64,000 nt of DNA from Saccharomycopsis phalli. Lineage: Eukaryota; Ascomycota; Saccharomycetes; Ascoideales; Saccharomycopsidaceae. Of the stretch, positions 55,505 through 64,000 are shown piece after piece. The stretch is from NCBI GenBank assembly GCA_020342235.1, contig CP073217.1, positions 1,364,001-1,428,000 of the forward strand, in the 5' to 3' direction. How positions within the stretch are numbered: position 1 is the stretch's first letter; each line of letters begins with the position of its first letter. The translations under genes were made by a program, and so were the position numbers. The notes beneath the pieces are model-generated. The model saw only the letters and a program-made list of their open reading frames with translations, searched no databases and was not told where the DNA came from.

Positions 55505-55963
55505 CCTTTAGATTGATTCAGCCAGTTATCATTAGCTAGCAACTAATTCGGGTTATCCAATTGCAAAGGAATAAAGCAAGCAATCTAGGGCTGGCAGTTA
55601 TATTTATTACAATGTCTGATCTGAGTAGACCAATGCACTCTGACGTTTACTTATGGCCAAGAATTGATCGAATTAATTATTCTAGCCAAAACTTCATCTA
55701 CAATCAAGAAATAATCCTACGCTAGGTGATGTAGAGTGCAAGCAGTGTATATTATCATATAATGCATGTTGGACTGGTTGGTTGCAAGCAGTGTATGGCC
55801 GTTTTAAGTCATCACCTACCGTCTATGGTTGTCGTCTTGATGCCATTTTTGGTTGTAGCCTGCTGATTTTGGTCTGCTATTTGCGGTCTGCTGTTTGTAG
55901 CCTGATGTTTGTAGTTTTTAGTCTTTCGTCTTTGTATTTGTCTTCGTCATCGTCTTGTAATCT
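55505..55963. other. Spacer between LTR copy C and SFB3
   Basis: Mixed sequence with short GTAGCCTG/GTCTGCT-type repeats at 55840-55935, just past the SFB3 stop. No gene seen. Confidence 0.5.
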
Positions 55964-58717
55964 CTAATTGAGGAGGGAAAACTTGCTCGGCTTACTCTTC
56001 TCCTCCGTCATCTCCCTCACATCACGATGAACCCGCGACAAGTACTCACTATAACTAGGAACACCTTCCACCGACTTATCCTCCACAAATAGATCCATAA
56101 ACTCTTGTTGGTTGTCAAGACCAAACCGAATGACATTCACGCCGCGGCCCTTTATCTTCAAGTAATACTCATTGATATAATCCACAATACCACGGACCTT
56201 TACCGATAATTCAGTGTCCAACTCTGGCAACTCTTTGGTCACGTGACCCAACTCCGCCACGCCAAACAAGTCCTGGAGGAGCAACTGGCTGGTTTCGCTA
56301 TGGACCCAGATGATAATGTCGACTCCGTTAAAGCCAAGGTAACATCCTCCGTTGATTATGGAGCCCAATGTGCACGCCACGCCCACTGGCATGATGAATT
56401 TGCCGTATATCTCATTGACCTTGGCAGCATCTTCGTCCAAGTCGTGCAACGCAATAATGAGCGGATAGAGATAGAAGGATACAAGCGGAAGCGGAAGAGT
56501 ATGGAGCAAGAACCGGTTGTAGAGTCTGAGGTTTGTCAGACCTGCATGCACCGGCTTGAGGAGCTTGGTTTTTTCAAACGCAAGAATGTAGCTCGTCAAG
56601 GTTCTGAGCCCCTCGGGGATGACAAACTGGGAGGGTAAGGCCTGTTTGTTAACAATGTGCTGGCGGTATTTGCTGAAGATCGAGGTGATCTTCAAGTTGA
56701 TGGACTGCTTGATTGACAAGAGGTTCTGGTCGGGGATATGTTGGATACAGTCACGGACAATGACATTGAGCAAGACGTCCTGGTTGACAAACGAAAACGC
56801 ATCGACAATACGGTCGCTAACTGCCGACACGAGGTTGATTACCCTGACCTTGCGTACTCCCGAACCGCTGGTATAGAGAATTGCGGCTTGGAAATGGCAG
56901 TCCAATTTTGTGTTGAGCTTGCTGTCGTATGAAAACAAGACGTCAAAGTTTGTGTTTTTCGACACCACTGGCACATCGGGTAACTTGCATGCGCTGTAGT
57001 ATTCCTTCACCTGGAGTCCGCTTGAGCAACGCACCTTGACGTGCGCCTGGTAGCCAACGGTGTCGGAGATTGCCTTTTTGAAGTCGTGCACAAACTTGGC
57101 GTCATCTTCAAGCGGGCTGAAGTTGTCATACAACCTCAACGTGCCTCCGCTGCTAAGCGCGACCCGGGAGCTGTTCATGAGATCCATCTCCATCCCGGGG
57201 AACACAAACATGTCCAACCCAATGTTCTCCTTGCAAAACGCATGCGCAAGCTCCCCGTAAAACTGGTTCGCCCCGGTAAACACGTCCTTCTCCCGGTCAT
57301 GCCCCGTCACGTGCTCGTTTTTGGTGAATGAGAGCGTGCCCGCGCCAAAGTTTGGGATCGTCGAGAGCGTCGCGCTCACTTTTCCGCCCTGGCCAGTGGT
57401 CTCGTAGATCGCCATAAACGCCGAGTTCAATGCCGCACCAAACGATACCTCAGAGTACCGGTGGAACTTGTCGGTCGCCTCGATCATCTCCAACGTATCC
57501 TCGACCATCACCCGGCACTCAACCGGGTCCACAAAAAGACCCCGGTGGAATGGCACAAACGGCTCCTCAATGTCGGACATGACGTAAGTCTGCGGCCGCT
57601 GGAGCTCCGGGCTGAGGTTGTAGAACTGCACGTGCTTGTCAAATGTAATAAGCGCAATCTTCGACCCGGCCGGAAGAAGACTTTCCTCGCCGCTATAGAG
57701 TGACGCGCGGATTGCGTCACACGTGATGCGTGGAAGGTCCTTTTGCACCGCCTGGAGACTGACGTCCACCAAGAACACCAAGTGCAACGGCACGGGCGCA
57801 GTTTCCTTCTCCCAGTACGCCTCTGGCAACACAAAGTCGACGACACCCTTGTTCAACTCGGGGCGCCGCTGATGGTCTGCCCGACGGAACTCCATGTCCA
57901 ATGGCGAGTAATACTCGTCCGGTACCGGGTTGGCAAACTGGCACAAGTTGCAAATAAACTTGTTGGACCGCGTGAACTGCACAGTTGAGTTGATGTACGC
58001 CTTGCAGCGGTTGCACCGTGGCGGTCCCCCGGGTACGAAGCTCAAGTCGACTTCCGGCACCGGTTCGTCGCCCTCCTCTTCCACCGGAGCAAACGGACGC
58101 ACGTTGATCGCTACCGGAAGCCCCGTCTGCGCCCGGAGCGTCTCGTTGGCAGGAAGATTGTACATGGACAAGGTCATAAACTTTGGCAGCGCCGTGCCTT
58201 GGTCCACAACATTGAAGTGCGTGGTCGCACACGGCGGACACGCGTTCTGGAACGTCAAAAACTGCCCATTGAGAAACTCAGACTCGCTGTGCCCACGCTG
58301 CTCTGCGACAGATAGCGTCGACTCCGGCTTGTAATTGCTTGCGTCGGGGATGTTTGCTGTGATGTCTTTGGACACCGACCGCTGGTTACTACGCATCCCG
58401 TGCTGCACCTCCGACTGGTACTGGAACTGCATTGCTGTTGGCGCCGGCGGCGAGAACGGCGTCCCTGGCATCGAGTGGTTACCATACTGCAGACTTTCCA
58501 TCAGTTCCAGGTTCCCAAATGCATTCATGTCGGGCGAAAACACCCCGTACTGCTGTCCCTTTGGCGCCAGAACTGGATCTGGTGCCGGAGAGTCAAGGGG
58601 CGGCGACAACACGTGATACGCTCTTGCCGGCCGCTTCTTCTTGATGGCAAGGCCGCTGTCCTTGCTGCTGAGCGAAACCTGCGACAACTGCTCGTCGATC
58701 GAGTTGATATTGGCCAT
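55964..58717 (-). CDS. SFB3: COPII cargo adaptor, Sec24-like (Sfb3/Lst1)
   Basis: Coat subunit that picks cargo into COPII vesicles at the ER. 917 aa (S. cerevisiae Lst1/Sfb3: 929). The pre-zinc block 'DQGTALPKFMTLSMYNLPA' and the zinc finger 'CNRCKAYINSTVQF...CNLC' follow the Sec24C/D-Sfb3 pattern, where Sec24 itself reads CRRCRAYINPF. Next come the trunk ('HLVFLVDVSLQAV', 'LITFDKHVQFYNL'), 'GGTLRLYDNFSP', the helical region and a gelsolin-like end ('GVNVIRFGLDNQQEFMDLFVEDK'). The N-terminal 150 residues are disordered and Pro/Gln-rich. The pattern places it with Sfb3/Lst1, which favours bulky cargo such as Pma1, rather than with Sec24. Confidence 0.9.
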   Translation of the reverse strand: MANINSIDEQLSQVSLSSKDSGLAIKKKRPARAYHVLSPPLDSPAPDPVLAPKGQQYGVFSPDMNAFGNLELMESLQYGNHSMPGTPFSPPAPTAMQFQYQSEVQHGMRSNQRSVSKDITANIPDASNYKPESTLSVAEQRGHSESEFLNGQFLTFQNACPPCATTHFNVVDQGTALPKFMTLSMYNLPANETLRAQTGLPVAINVRPFAPVEEEGDEPVPEVDLSFVPGGPPRCNRCKAYINSTVQFTRSNKFICNLCQFANPVPDEYYSPLDMEFRRADHQRRPELNKGVVDFVLPEAYWEKETAPVPLHLVFLVDVSLQAVQKDLPRITCDAIRASLYSGEESLLPAGSKIALITFDKHVQFYNLSPELQRPQTYVMSDIEEPFVPFHRGLFVDPVECRVMVEDTLEMIEATDKFHRYSEVSFGAALNSAFMAIYETTGQGGKVSATLSTIPNFGAGTLSFTKNEHVTGHDREKDVFTGANQFYGELAHAFCKENIGLDMFVFPGMEMDLMNSSRVALSSGGTLRLYDNFSPLEDDAKFVHDFKKAISDTVGYQAHVKVRCSSGLQVKEYYSACKLPDVPVVSKNTNFDVLFSYDSKLNTKLDCHFQAAILYTSGSGVRKVRVINLVSAVSDRIVDAFSFVNQDVLLNVIVRDCIQHIPDQNLLSIKQSINLKITSIFSKYRQHIVNKQALPSQFVIPEGLRTLTSYILAFEKTKLLKPVHAGLTNLRLYNRFLLHTLPLPLVSFYLYPLIIALHDLDEDAAKVNEIYGKFIMPVGVACTLGSIINGGCYLGFNGVDIIIWVHSETSQLLLQDLFGVAELGHVTKELPELDTELSVKVRGIVDYINEYYLKIKGRGVNVIRFGLDNQQEFMDLFVEDKSVEGVPSYSEYLSRVHRDVREMTEEKSKPSKFSLLN

Positions 58718-58830
58718 GACACAATACCTTGAAAGAAATTCAATAGATATGATGTCACATGATATGGCACATGACTTTTATGATGTGCGTGCTTTGTATT
58801 GTTTGGAATATCACGTGATATATATATACA

Positions 58831-59100
58831 TGTAACATAGCAGCTACGATGCGAGTTGGTAAAATAACTAAAATATATTCGTTTGACAATTCAGAGAAAA
58901 GTCGGACTATTTATACTTGATAATAAAGGGCTTATGATCGGAGTCAAGTGGAGTTGAACCGGTTGGGGCAACTTCACTTAAGGAGGAGCAAGAGCCAGAT
59001 AGGAAATAACAATTAAAAAGGGAAAGTCCTAATCCTCTAAAAGGAATTCAAGGACGATCCGAGTTACAAACATTAAGGGTAAACCTTCTTCTTCATTACA
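58831..59100 (+). mobile_element. Solo LTR, copy B (270 bp)
   Basis: Same orientation and length class as copy A, TGTAAC...ATTACA, with near-matching flanks ATACA/GTACA. It lies in the divergent SFB3-EXO1 spacer, so it may sit within the EXO1 upstream region. The slightly mismatched flanks suggest an older insertion than copy A. Confidence 0.82.
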
Positions 59101-59242
59101 GTACACATGTAAAGCATATAATATCCTCTTAATCTTTTATCACGTGATTGATGTGAGTTCTTATAAGTAGCTCTACATATTTGCGCGGCTAGGTCTTGTT
59201 AATTGACACCATTGCATTTTTTTTTTCATTCCAATTTATCAT
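59101..59242 (+). promoter_or_regulatory. EXO1 proximal promoter with CACGTG
   Basis: ATCACGTGAT at about 59140-59149 and a T-tract ahead of the start. A second CACGTG lies at 58813, on the SFB3 side of the LTR. Confidence 0.5.
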
Positions 59243-60943
59243 ATGGGTGTCTCTGGGTTGTTACCGGTGTTGAAATCCATCCAGGAGACAAAGTCTTTAC
59301 GAGAATACTCAGGGAAATGCCTTGCTATTGATGGGTACGCGTGGTTACACCGAGCTGTGTTTTCGTGCACTTATGAACTCACACACGATGTTCCTACTGA
59401 CAAGTACTTGTACTTCTTCAAGAAGCGGCTCCACATGCTCAGACGCGTACACAATATCGAGCCGTATTTTGTGTTTGATGGCGACTATCTCAGTCTGAAG
59501 GCAGAAACCGAGCGGGAGCGGGAGCAAAGTAGACAGAACAACAAGGCTGAGGGCATGAAGTTGCTCAAGCAGGGCGATAAGAAAAAGGCCTATGAGTTCT
59601 TGAGCAAGTCTGTTGACGTCAGTCCTGCAATTGCCAAGACGGTGATTGATTATTTGGCCGACGAAGGTATCCGGTACGTTGTTGCTCCGTATGAAGCCGA
59701 CTCGCAAATGGTGTACCTTGAGAAGCTTGGGTTGGTACACGGGATCATATCGGAAGACTCCGACTTGCTTGTGTTTGGCTGCAAGCGGCTCTTGACAAAG
59801 TTCAATGAAAAGGACTGTACTGTTATTGAAATCAATGCCGCAAACTTTTCGAAAGTGAAGGAAGTTCGCATTGGCCTCATGAGCCCGGAGCAGTTCCGTC
59901 TTGTTGCATGTATCAGCGGATGCGATTACACATCTGGAGTTCCCCGGATCGGTATCAAGAAGGCCTTCCAAGTGGTGTGGACCCACAAATCGATCGACCC
60001 GGTGTTGAAGAAGCTTAAACTGGACAGGTACCAAGTCCCAGCTGGGTTTAGAGAGCAGTACCAGTGCGCCGACTACTCGTTTTTGTACCCACGGGTGTTC
60101 AATCCTCAGACGTTGACCATTGAGTGTTTGAACACGGTTCCTGCTAGCCTCCTAGAGCTGGCGGGTCCTTATATCGGGGACCTCCAGCCAATAAATGTGC
60201 ACAGGGGAATAGCCAACGGGAGTCTTGATCCAATAACCAAGCGGCCGCTTGTGTCTCGGGAAGAGCAGATCAAAAGACAGTTGGCTGGGAACAAGTCGAT
60301 TGGGAGATCGTACTCGGCTCCAGGACAGCCAAACGGCAAGTACAAGACCATTGACATGTTTATGAAGCAGGACAAGAACTTTGCGGCAAACAGACTGGCG
60401 TCGTTTGTGAGGTCCAGCACCAGTGTCGAGAATCCAGGACATACTTTTAAGACCACACTGGTGGACAAAAAGTTGTCCTGTCTCGGAAACACCACGAGCA
60501 GCGAAACCACAGTGAGCAAGTTTTTCGTAAAGAAGCCAATTGCTCATGAGGAGCTCGTTGAATTGATGGGCGAGGAGGACTTGGACGATGACTGGACGGA
60601 GGAAAAGCCGGTTGAGTACAAATCGATAAAGGTATCTGAGGTGTTGAGGGGAGTTTCGCCAATTAGTGAGACGATTCGGCGAGCACCGCTTGTTGACGTT
60701 GATACCAATGACGTGGCTCACCGGACTGGCAATTCGCCGAAACAGTGTCCCAGGCGTCGTCCAGAAGAGTCCAAGACGTCGCCAAAAGCGACACACCAGA
60801 AAATCTCAAAGACATTACCAGGGAAAATCTCAAAGACGCCCACCGGCGTATCAAAACGAAGTAAACCGGCCTTGGGGAATGGTACATTTGTTAAAGCGAG
60901 GAATATATCGCTTCAATCATTTGTTTACCGGGAAGGATTCTGA
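59243..60943 (+). CDS. EXO1: 5'-3' exonuclease/flap nuclease Exo1
   Basis: Rad2/FEN-family nuclease for mismatch repair and double-strand-end resection. 566 aa; S. cerevisiae Exo1 has 702, so the disordered tail is shorter. The N-nuclease domain starts directly at MGVSGLLPVLK, with 'LAIDGYAWLHRA' (first acid), 'FVFDGDYL', the I-domain 'APYEADSQMVYLE' and 'IISEDSDLLVFGC'. 'CISGCDYTSGVPRIGIKKA' forms the helix-two-turn-helix. The C-terminal half carries 'TIDMFMKQ' and 'SETTVSKFFVKKP', possible PCNA- or MutL-contact peptides (inference). CTG at 59495 lies where the family has Ser (LPSKA); read as Ser the protein has 'YLSSKAETE'. DIN7-type paralogues are less likely. Confidence 0.92.
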   Translation: MGVSGLLPVLKSIQETKSLREYSGKCLAIDGYAWLHRAVFSCTYELTHDVPTDKYLYFFKKRLHMLRRVHNIEPYFVFDGDYLSLKAETEREREQSRQNNKAEGMKLLKQGDKKKAYEFLSKSVDVSPAIAKTVIDYLADEGIRYVVAPYEADSQMVYLEKLGLVHGIISEDSDLLVFGCKRLLTKFNEKDCTVIEINAANFSKVKEVRIGLMSPEQFRLVACISGCDYTSGVPRIGIKKAFQVVWTHKSIDPVLKKLKLDRYQVPAGFREQYQCADYSFLYPRVFNPQTLTIECLNTVPASLLELAGPYIGDLQPINVHRGIANGSLDPITKRPLVSREEQIKRQLAGNKSIGRSYSAPGQPNGKYKTIDMFMKQDKNFAANRLASFVRSSTSVENPGHTFKTTLVDKKLSCLGNTTSSETTVSKFFVKKPIAHEELVELMGEEDLDDDWTEEKPVEYKSIKVSEVLRGVSPISETIRRAPLVDVDTNDVAHRTGNSPKQCPRRRPEESKTSPKATHQKISKTLPGKISKTPTGVSKRSKPALGNGTFVKARNISLQSFVYREGF

Positions 60944-61004
60944 CAGCTGGATGCCGTTGTATTTAATCGTGTCGTTTATTGTATTCAATGTATTTATAGC
61001 CTGC

Positions 61005-62150
61005 TTAGACAAGCAAAAGATATACAACGAACAACCCGGCCAAGCGACTGAGGGACAAGTATAGTATGTCGTTTGAGTTTGAAACCGGCTCGGGCGTCCA
61101 GTTGTTTATACGGTCTCGTGTCAAGTTGAGAAGGGTTTTCGCCATGTCGATATAATTCCCACTGGCATTCAAGTGGAAGTTGTTAATTGCCAACGAAGCT
61201 TCCCACAAGGACACGCCCCCGACCCACTCGCTTGTTGATTCGTTGTGAAAAATATACGCAAGTTTGTTCTCCAACGCTTTTTGAGAGCCAATGTACCCAT
61301 TTTCAGCAGCAACTGACGCAGAAGATGCCGGCAATCCCATAAATAGCCGGAGATTCGGATTCCTATTGATCATGAGAGCGTACTCGTTGATCCAGGTGTA
61401 CCAATTGAAGCTGTTCCCGTCGGCGTTGCACAGCGGGTTGTTGTAAAACTGGATAAACAAAAAGTCGAACCAGACGTCGCTGTTTGAGAGAGCCTGCTCC
61501 AAGTGCTTGTCGGGATATGTGCATTCCGGCGAGGCTGAAATGAAGAACTTGCGGTTGTGCGGGTCGGAGTGCGATCTGAGTTGCTGGATAAAGTCTACAT
61601 AGTACCTTGAGTTTTTTCCTTTCTCAATGTCCAAGTCGATTCCGTCAAGAACGACGTTGCCAAACGGCCCGGGGGTGTTTTGCGACTGGATGCCAAACGT
61701 TTCCCAGATCAAGTCGGCGAAATCGACAGCCTGTTTGCTGGAGGAGAAGCCATAATTTCCTGACTGGCCTCCAAGCGAAAGCATAATGAGCTTGTTGTAT
61801 GTGGACTGGCACTGGTTAATGTGGCTTTCCAACAACCTCGCTGCACCTCTGGATGTGGGGGAGTATATTTCAGGGTAGATGGAGATGTTTGGGGTCCAGG
61901 ACTTGGGTGAGTTGGTGTTGGTTTGCTTACCGGGGAAGTTGTCCATGAAAGAAATCAAGATGATGTCGACATTGGGCTGTTTGCAAATGTCGAGTAAGCT
62001 TGGGTGGAGGGCGTTATTTCCGGAGCTGCTGGAGGATTTGGGGGTCATTTCGATGGAGTTTTGGCCCCAGTATACTGCGACCAAGTTGTTTGCGGAGATG
62101 TTGAGAGCAGTGCATGGGAGGAGTATGAGTAAGAATGACGAGAGAATCAT
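61005..62150 (-). CDS. GH18 chitinase, probably GPI-anchored
   Basis: Class III (plant/fungal type) endochitinase acting at the cell wall, in yeasts mostly for cell separation. I use the ATG at 62150 (381 aa), which puts a signal peptide first ('MILSSFLLILLPCTAL'). The long open frame to 62480 is repeat sequence. 'NLVAVYWGQNS' opens the barrel, 'LSLGGQSGNYGF' follows, and the catalytic motif DGIDLDIE near residue 160 has all three acids. 'FISASPECTYPD', 'FIQFYNNPLC' and 'GVSLWEAS' complete the fold. The C-terminus is hydrophobic ('LSRLAGLFVVYLLLV') after a Ser/Asn stretch, which fits a GPI signal. There is no long Ser/Thr-rich or chitin-binding region. It converges on EXO1 with 61 bp between. 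Confidence 0.9.
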   Translation of the reverse strand: MILSSFLLILLPCTALNISANNLVAVYWGQNSIEMTPKSSSSSGNNALHPSLLDICKQPNVDIILISFMDNFPGKQTNTNSPKSWTPNISIYPEIYSPTSRGAARLLESHINQCQSTYNKLIMLSLGGQSGNYGFSSSKQAVDFADLIWETFGIQSQNTPGPFGNVVLDGIDLDIEKGKNSRYYVDFIQQLRSHSDPHNRKFFISASPECTYPDKHLEQALSNSDVWFDFLFIQFYNNPLCNADGNSFNWYTWINEYALMINRNPNLRLFMGLPASSASVAAENGYIGSQKALENKLAYIFHNESTSEWVGGVSLWEASLAINNFHLNASGNYIDMAKTLLNLTRDRINNWTPEPVSNSNDILYLSLSRLAGLFVVYLLLV

Positions 62151-62505
62151 TGATGTAGTTGAATGGATCTGATTGGGAATAATTGGGAATTTAAATTGAA
62201 GCGAGGTGCAGTGAATGAATGGAAACTGAGGGTTATGTTTAGTGGAAATAGAATGGAAATAGATGGAAACTTGCGCATTTGAGCATGATATGAGAAGCAG
62301 ACGTAGTAATGAAGTGTATTGAGGTGGAAAAAGTGAAACGAAGAAAGAGTAGAGTAATGAAGCATGAGTGACAAATGTATGGAATAGTGTAAGTATGAGA
62401 GTGTAAGTATGAGAATGTAAAAATGAGACAGTGCAAGTATGAGACAGTGTAACAAAGGTACGGAATATTGTAATAAGCAATGTAATAATAGCAATATTGC
62501 AACAG
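62151..62505. repeat. Low-complexity repeats upstream of the chitinase
   Basis: Short tandem units: 'GTGTAAGTATGAGA' and 'AATGAGACAGTGCAAGTATG' at about 62388-62450, 'TGGAAATAGAATGGAAATAGA' at 62240-62265, and a 'GTAATAAGCAATGTAATAAT' motif at 62468-62490. Related sequence reappears at 62715-62775 and 63835-63940. Confidence 0.75.
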
Positions 62506-62713
62506 TGTGACTGTCGTGAAGGCTTACCCCAATATTTTACTTCCTGTTTGGCTCAGAGGAAATGGCCTAGTCAAGTCCATTTCCTTTCCACTACAGGATA
62601 GTTTTTCTCATAACTTGTCCTTTTTCCAAGTGTAAATAGTCGGACTTTTTGAGTAGCCAAGCGAATATATTTTAGCTATTTTACCCAGTCGTATTGTAGT
62701 TATACTGTATACA
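62506..62713 (-). mobile_element. Solo LTR, copy D (about 208 bp, diverged, reverse orientation)
   Basis: Matches copy B in the 'GCTAAAATATATTCG' and 'AAGTCCGACTATTTA' blocks (read on the minus strand) and at the GAAGGYTTACC end. Ends and flanking duplication (AACAG/GACAG) are approximate. The oldest-looking of the four copies. It appears to have landed inside the low-complexity repeat that continues on its right. Confidence 0.68.
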
Positions 62714-64000
62714 GACAGTGTAACAAATGTGAAACAATGTAGCAATATCACAACAGTGTAATAAGATGAAACTTCCCACTAGCGATGATGTAAATGTAGA
62801 GTAATTGACATTGGAGGGGCAGTGAGCTTTTATCTAGACTAATTGTGACTTGAGCCACCCCAGGGTACGAATAGGGCAGCCCTCCTAATGTGCTGTCGCA
62901 AAAGGCAAACTACCAGTTCAGCACAGACGAGTAGAATCCTATAAGTTTAAGCACTGGCTTGTCTAAAAAGAGGCGGGTATGGTTGGCATTGGTAATTCCT
63001 TTGTGTATCTGCTGGGCTCAAAAGGCCAAGAGTGCTGGGCAGATAAAGTCGTGGAAAGTAGTTGGCTCGGCATCCTCGCATCTGCTGCATGATGGGCTAG
63101 TCTCTGCGTTGAATAAAGTCTTTGTATAAGTGAAACTAAGCTTTGGCCGCTAAGTAATTGGCTGATCTTGCTGAGCGTTCGCTTAAGTCCAACTAGGGTT
63201 TCTGAAAGTCGTAGTTTTGACTTATCAGTAGTCACTTGAATTGAACCTTGGTGTAGCGTCGTGTAATGAGTCGAGAGCCGGATCTCATTGGAGTCAACGA
63301 GATCTTTCCATTCCTTGGTTACCTTTTTCCGTGTAGCTTTTAAAACCGAAATTTTCTTTGTTCAGTGGGGTCGTTTGTAGCGTGTCAGTATCCAGTTCAG
63401 TCTAATCTTGAACTAATTGTTCCGCCTCTGATTGATGAGAAAACGTCTTTTAATGATTTTTGTTAGGGAATGCTGATGTTGAGGGCCGCTGGGATCTCTT
63501 TGATGAGGGAGTACGCGTGGGATTATTGTTTGCGACGCCTGATTTAATCTGCGTGTATATACTCTTTTGTATGGGGTTGATGGGATTTGTATTAGTGAAC
63601 CATTTGGTGCACTTGTCGATAGCAATCCGTTTGAGTAGAAGTGATGGTGGGAGAGAGCCTGGCTCAATGATGAGTATGCCAATCGCAGTTGGTCATAGCA
63701 TGCCCAATGTCAGTCGTAGAGTGGTGTTGTGACGAGCCTATATCTTTTCCTCTGACTCTTGTTGAGGTTGAAGATCTCTAGTCCGTAGGATATTATCGGG
63801 AGCGTGCATGTTTTGAACAAGGTGGGCAGGTGTGTAGTATGAACAGTGTAGCGATATTGTAACAGTGATGGAGTAAAAAAGTATAAACAATATTATAACA
63901 GCGATGTAATAAGGTGTGGAATAGCAATATTGTAACGTTAAGAGGGTTGCCGTGCCAGTACCCTGGGGTGGTACAAGTCACCAATGACCTAGCGAAATCT
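62714..64000. other. Terminal 1.3 kb without a supported gene
   Basis: Open frames of about 90 codons occur on both strands (62963-63235 minus; 63460-63732 plus; 63413-63682 minus) but show no family pattern, and the latter two overlap. The 'AATATTGTAAC' repeat returns at 63835-63940. It may hold remnants of a decayed gene; I see nothing firm. Confidence 0.35.

Noticed and set aside
61005-62480. Chitinase read from 62480 as a 491-aa protein
   Set aside because: The added residues are a Leu/Phe/His/Thr-rich translation of tandem repeats; the ATG at 62150 starts a proper signal peptide.

Overview
The window is nuclear DNA from an ascomycete yeast (Saccharomycotina): about 30 compact genes, many clear orthologues of budding-yeast housekeeping genes, short spacers and few, very short introns. 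It most likely belongs to the CUG-Ser ('CTG') clade. CTG is rare among leucine codons, and where it occurs at conserved sites the conserved residue is serine: twice in SIT4 (44977 and 45226), once in EXO1 (59495) and once in PRE10 (15447). The species cannot be fixed from this stretch. Five introns are inferred (SEC17, GEM1, PRE10 and two unknown genes). All are 42-46 nt long, with the branch motif lying almost against the 3' splice site.

Layout. 1-9 kb: a 5'-cut gamma-butyrobetaine/trimethyllysine-type dioxygenase, CBR1, an FTR1-type iron permease, an ATO-type acetate transporter, malic enzyme MAE1, a 31-bp minisatellite and spliced SEC17. 9-20 kb: three KRE2/MNT1 (GT15) mannosyltransferases, a small spliced gene, HCM1, GEM1 and PRE10. 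20-38 kb: an MRS2-type Mg channel, BUR1, two KduD-like dehydrogenases, SUV3, SSN3/CDK8, TRZ1, SUR1/CSH1, a fourth GT15 gene, a PCI-domain protein and UPF3. 38.4-42.2 kb: an AT-rich, gene-poor trough holding one spliced gene whose product looks like a Hook-domain plus coiled-coil protein. 42-50 kb: a hexose transporter, SIT4, MCM7 and a GT62-like protein without its acidic motif. 50-64 kb: a DUF4588/HAPSTR-like gene, a small possibly myristoylated protein, a SUR7-family protein, SFB3/LST1, EXO1 and a GH18 chitinase. Four related solo LTRs of one retrotransposon family lie at 50.5-62.7 kb, two with perfect 5-bp target duplications. The last 1.8 kb holds no gene I can support.

Genes with related jobs. 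Cell surface and secretory pathway: four GT15 enzymes, a GT62-like protein, SUR1, SFB3, SEC17, a GH18 chitinase and a SUR7-like protein. Cell cycle and DNA: HCM1, MCM7 and EXO1, with ACGCGT boxes upstream of HCM1 and MCM7. Transcription kinases: BUR1 and SSN3. RNA: TRZ1, SUV3 and UPF3. Mitochondria: GEM1, MRS2-type, SUV3 and possibly MAE1. PRE10 carries a GAAGGCAAAA box of the kind described for Rpn4 control in Candida albicans.

Most long spacers between convergent genes are filled with minisatellites or simple repeats. One of these arrays appears to have grown out of the last codons of SEC17.
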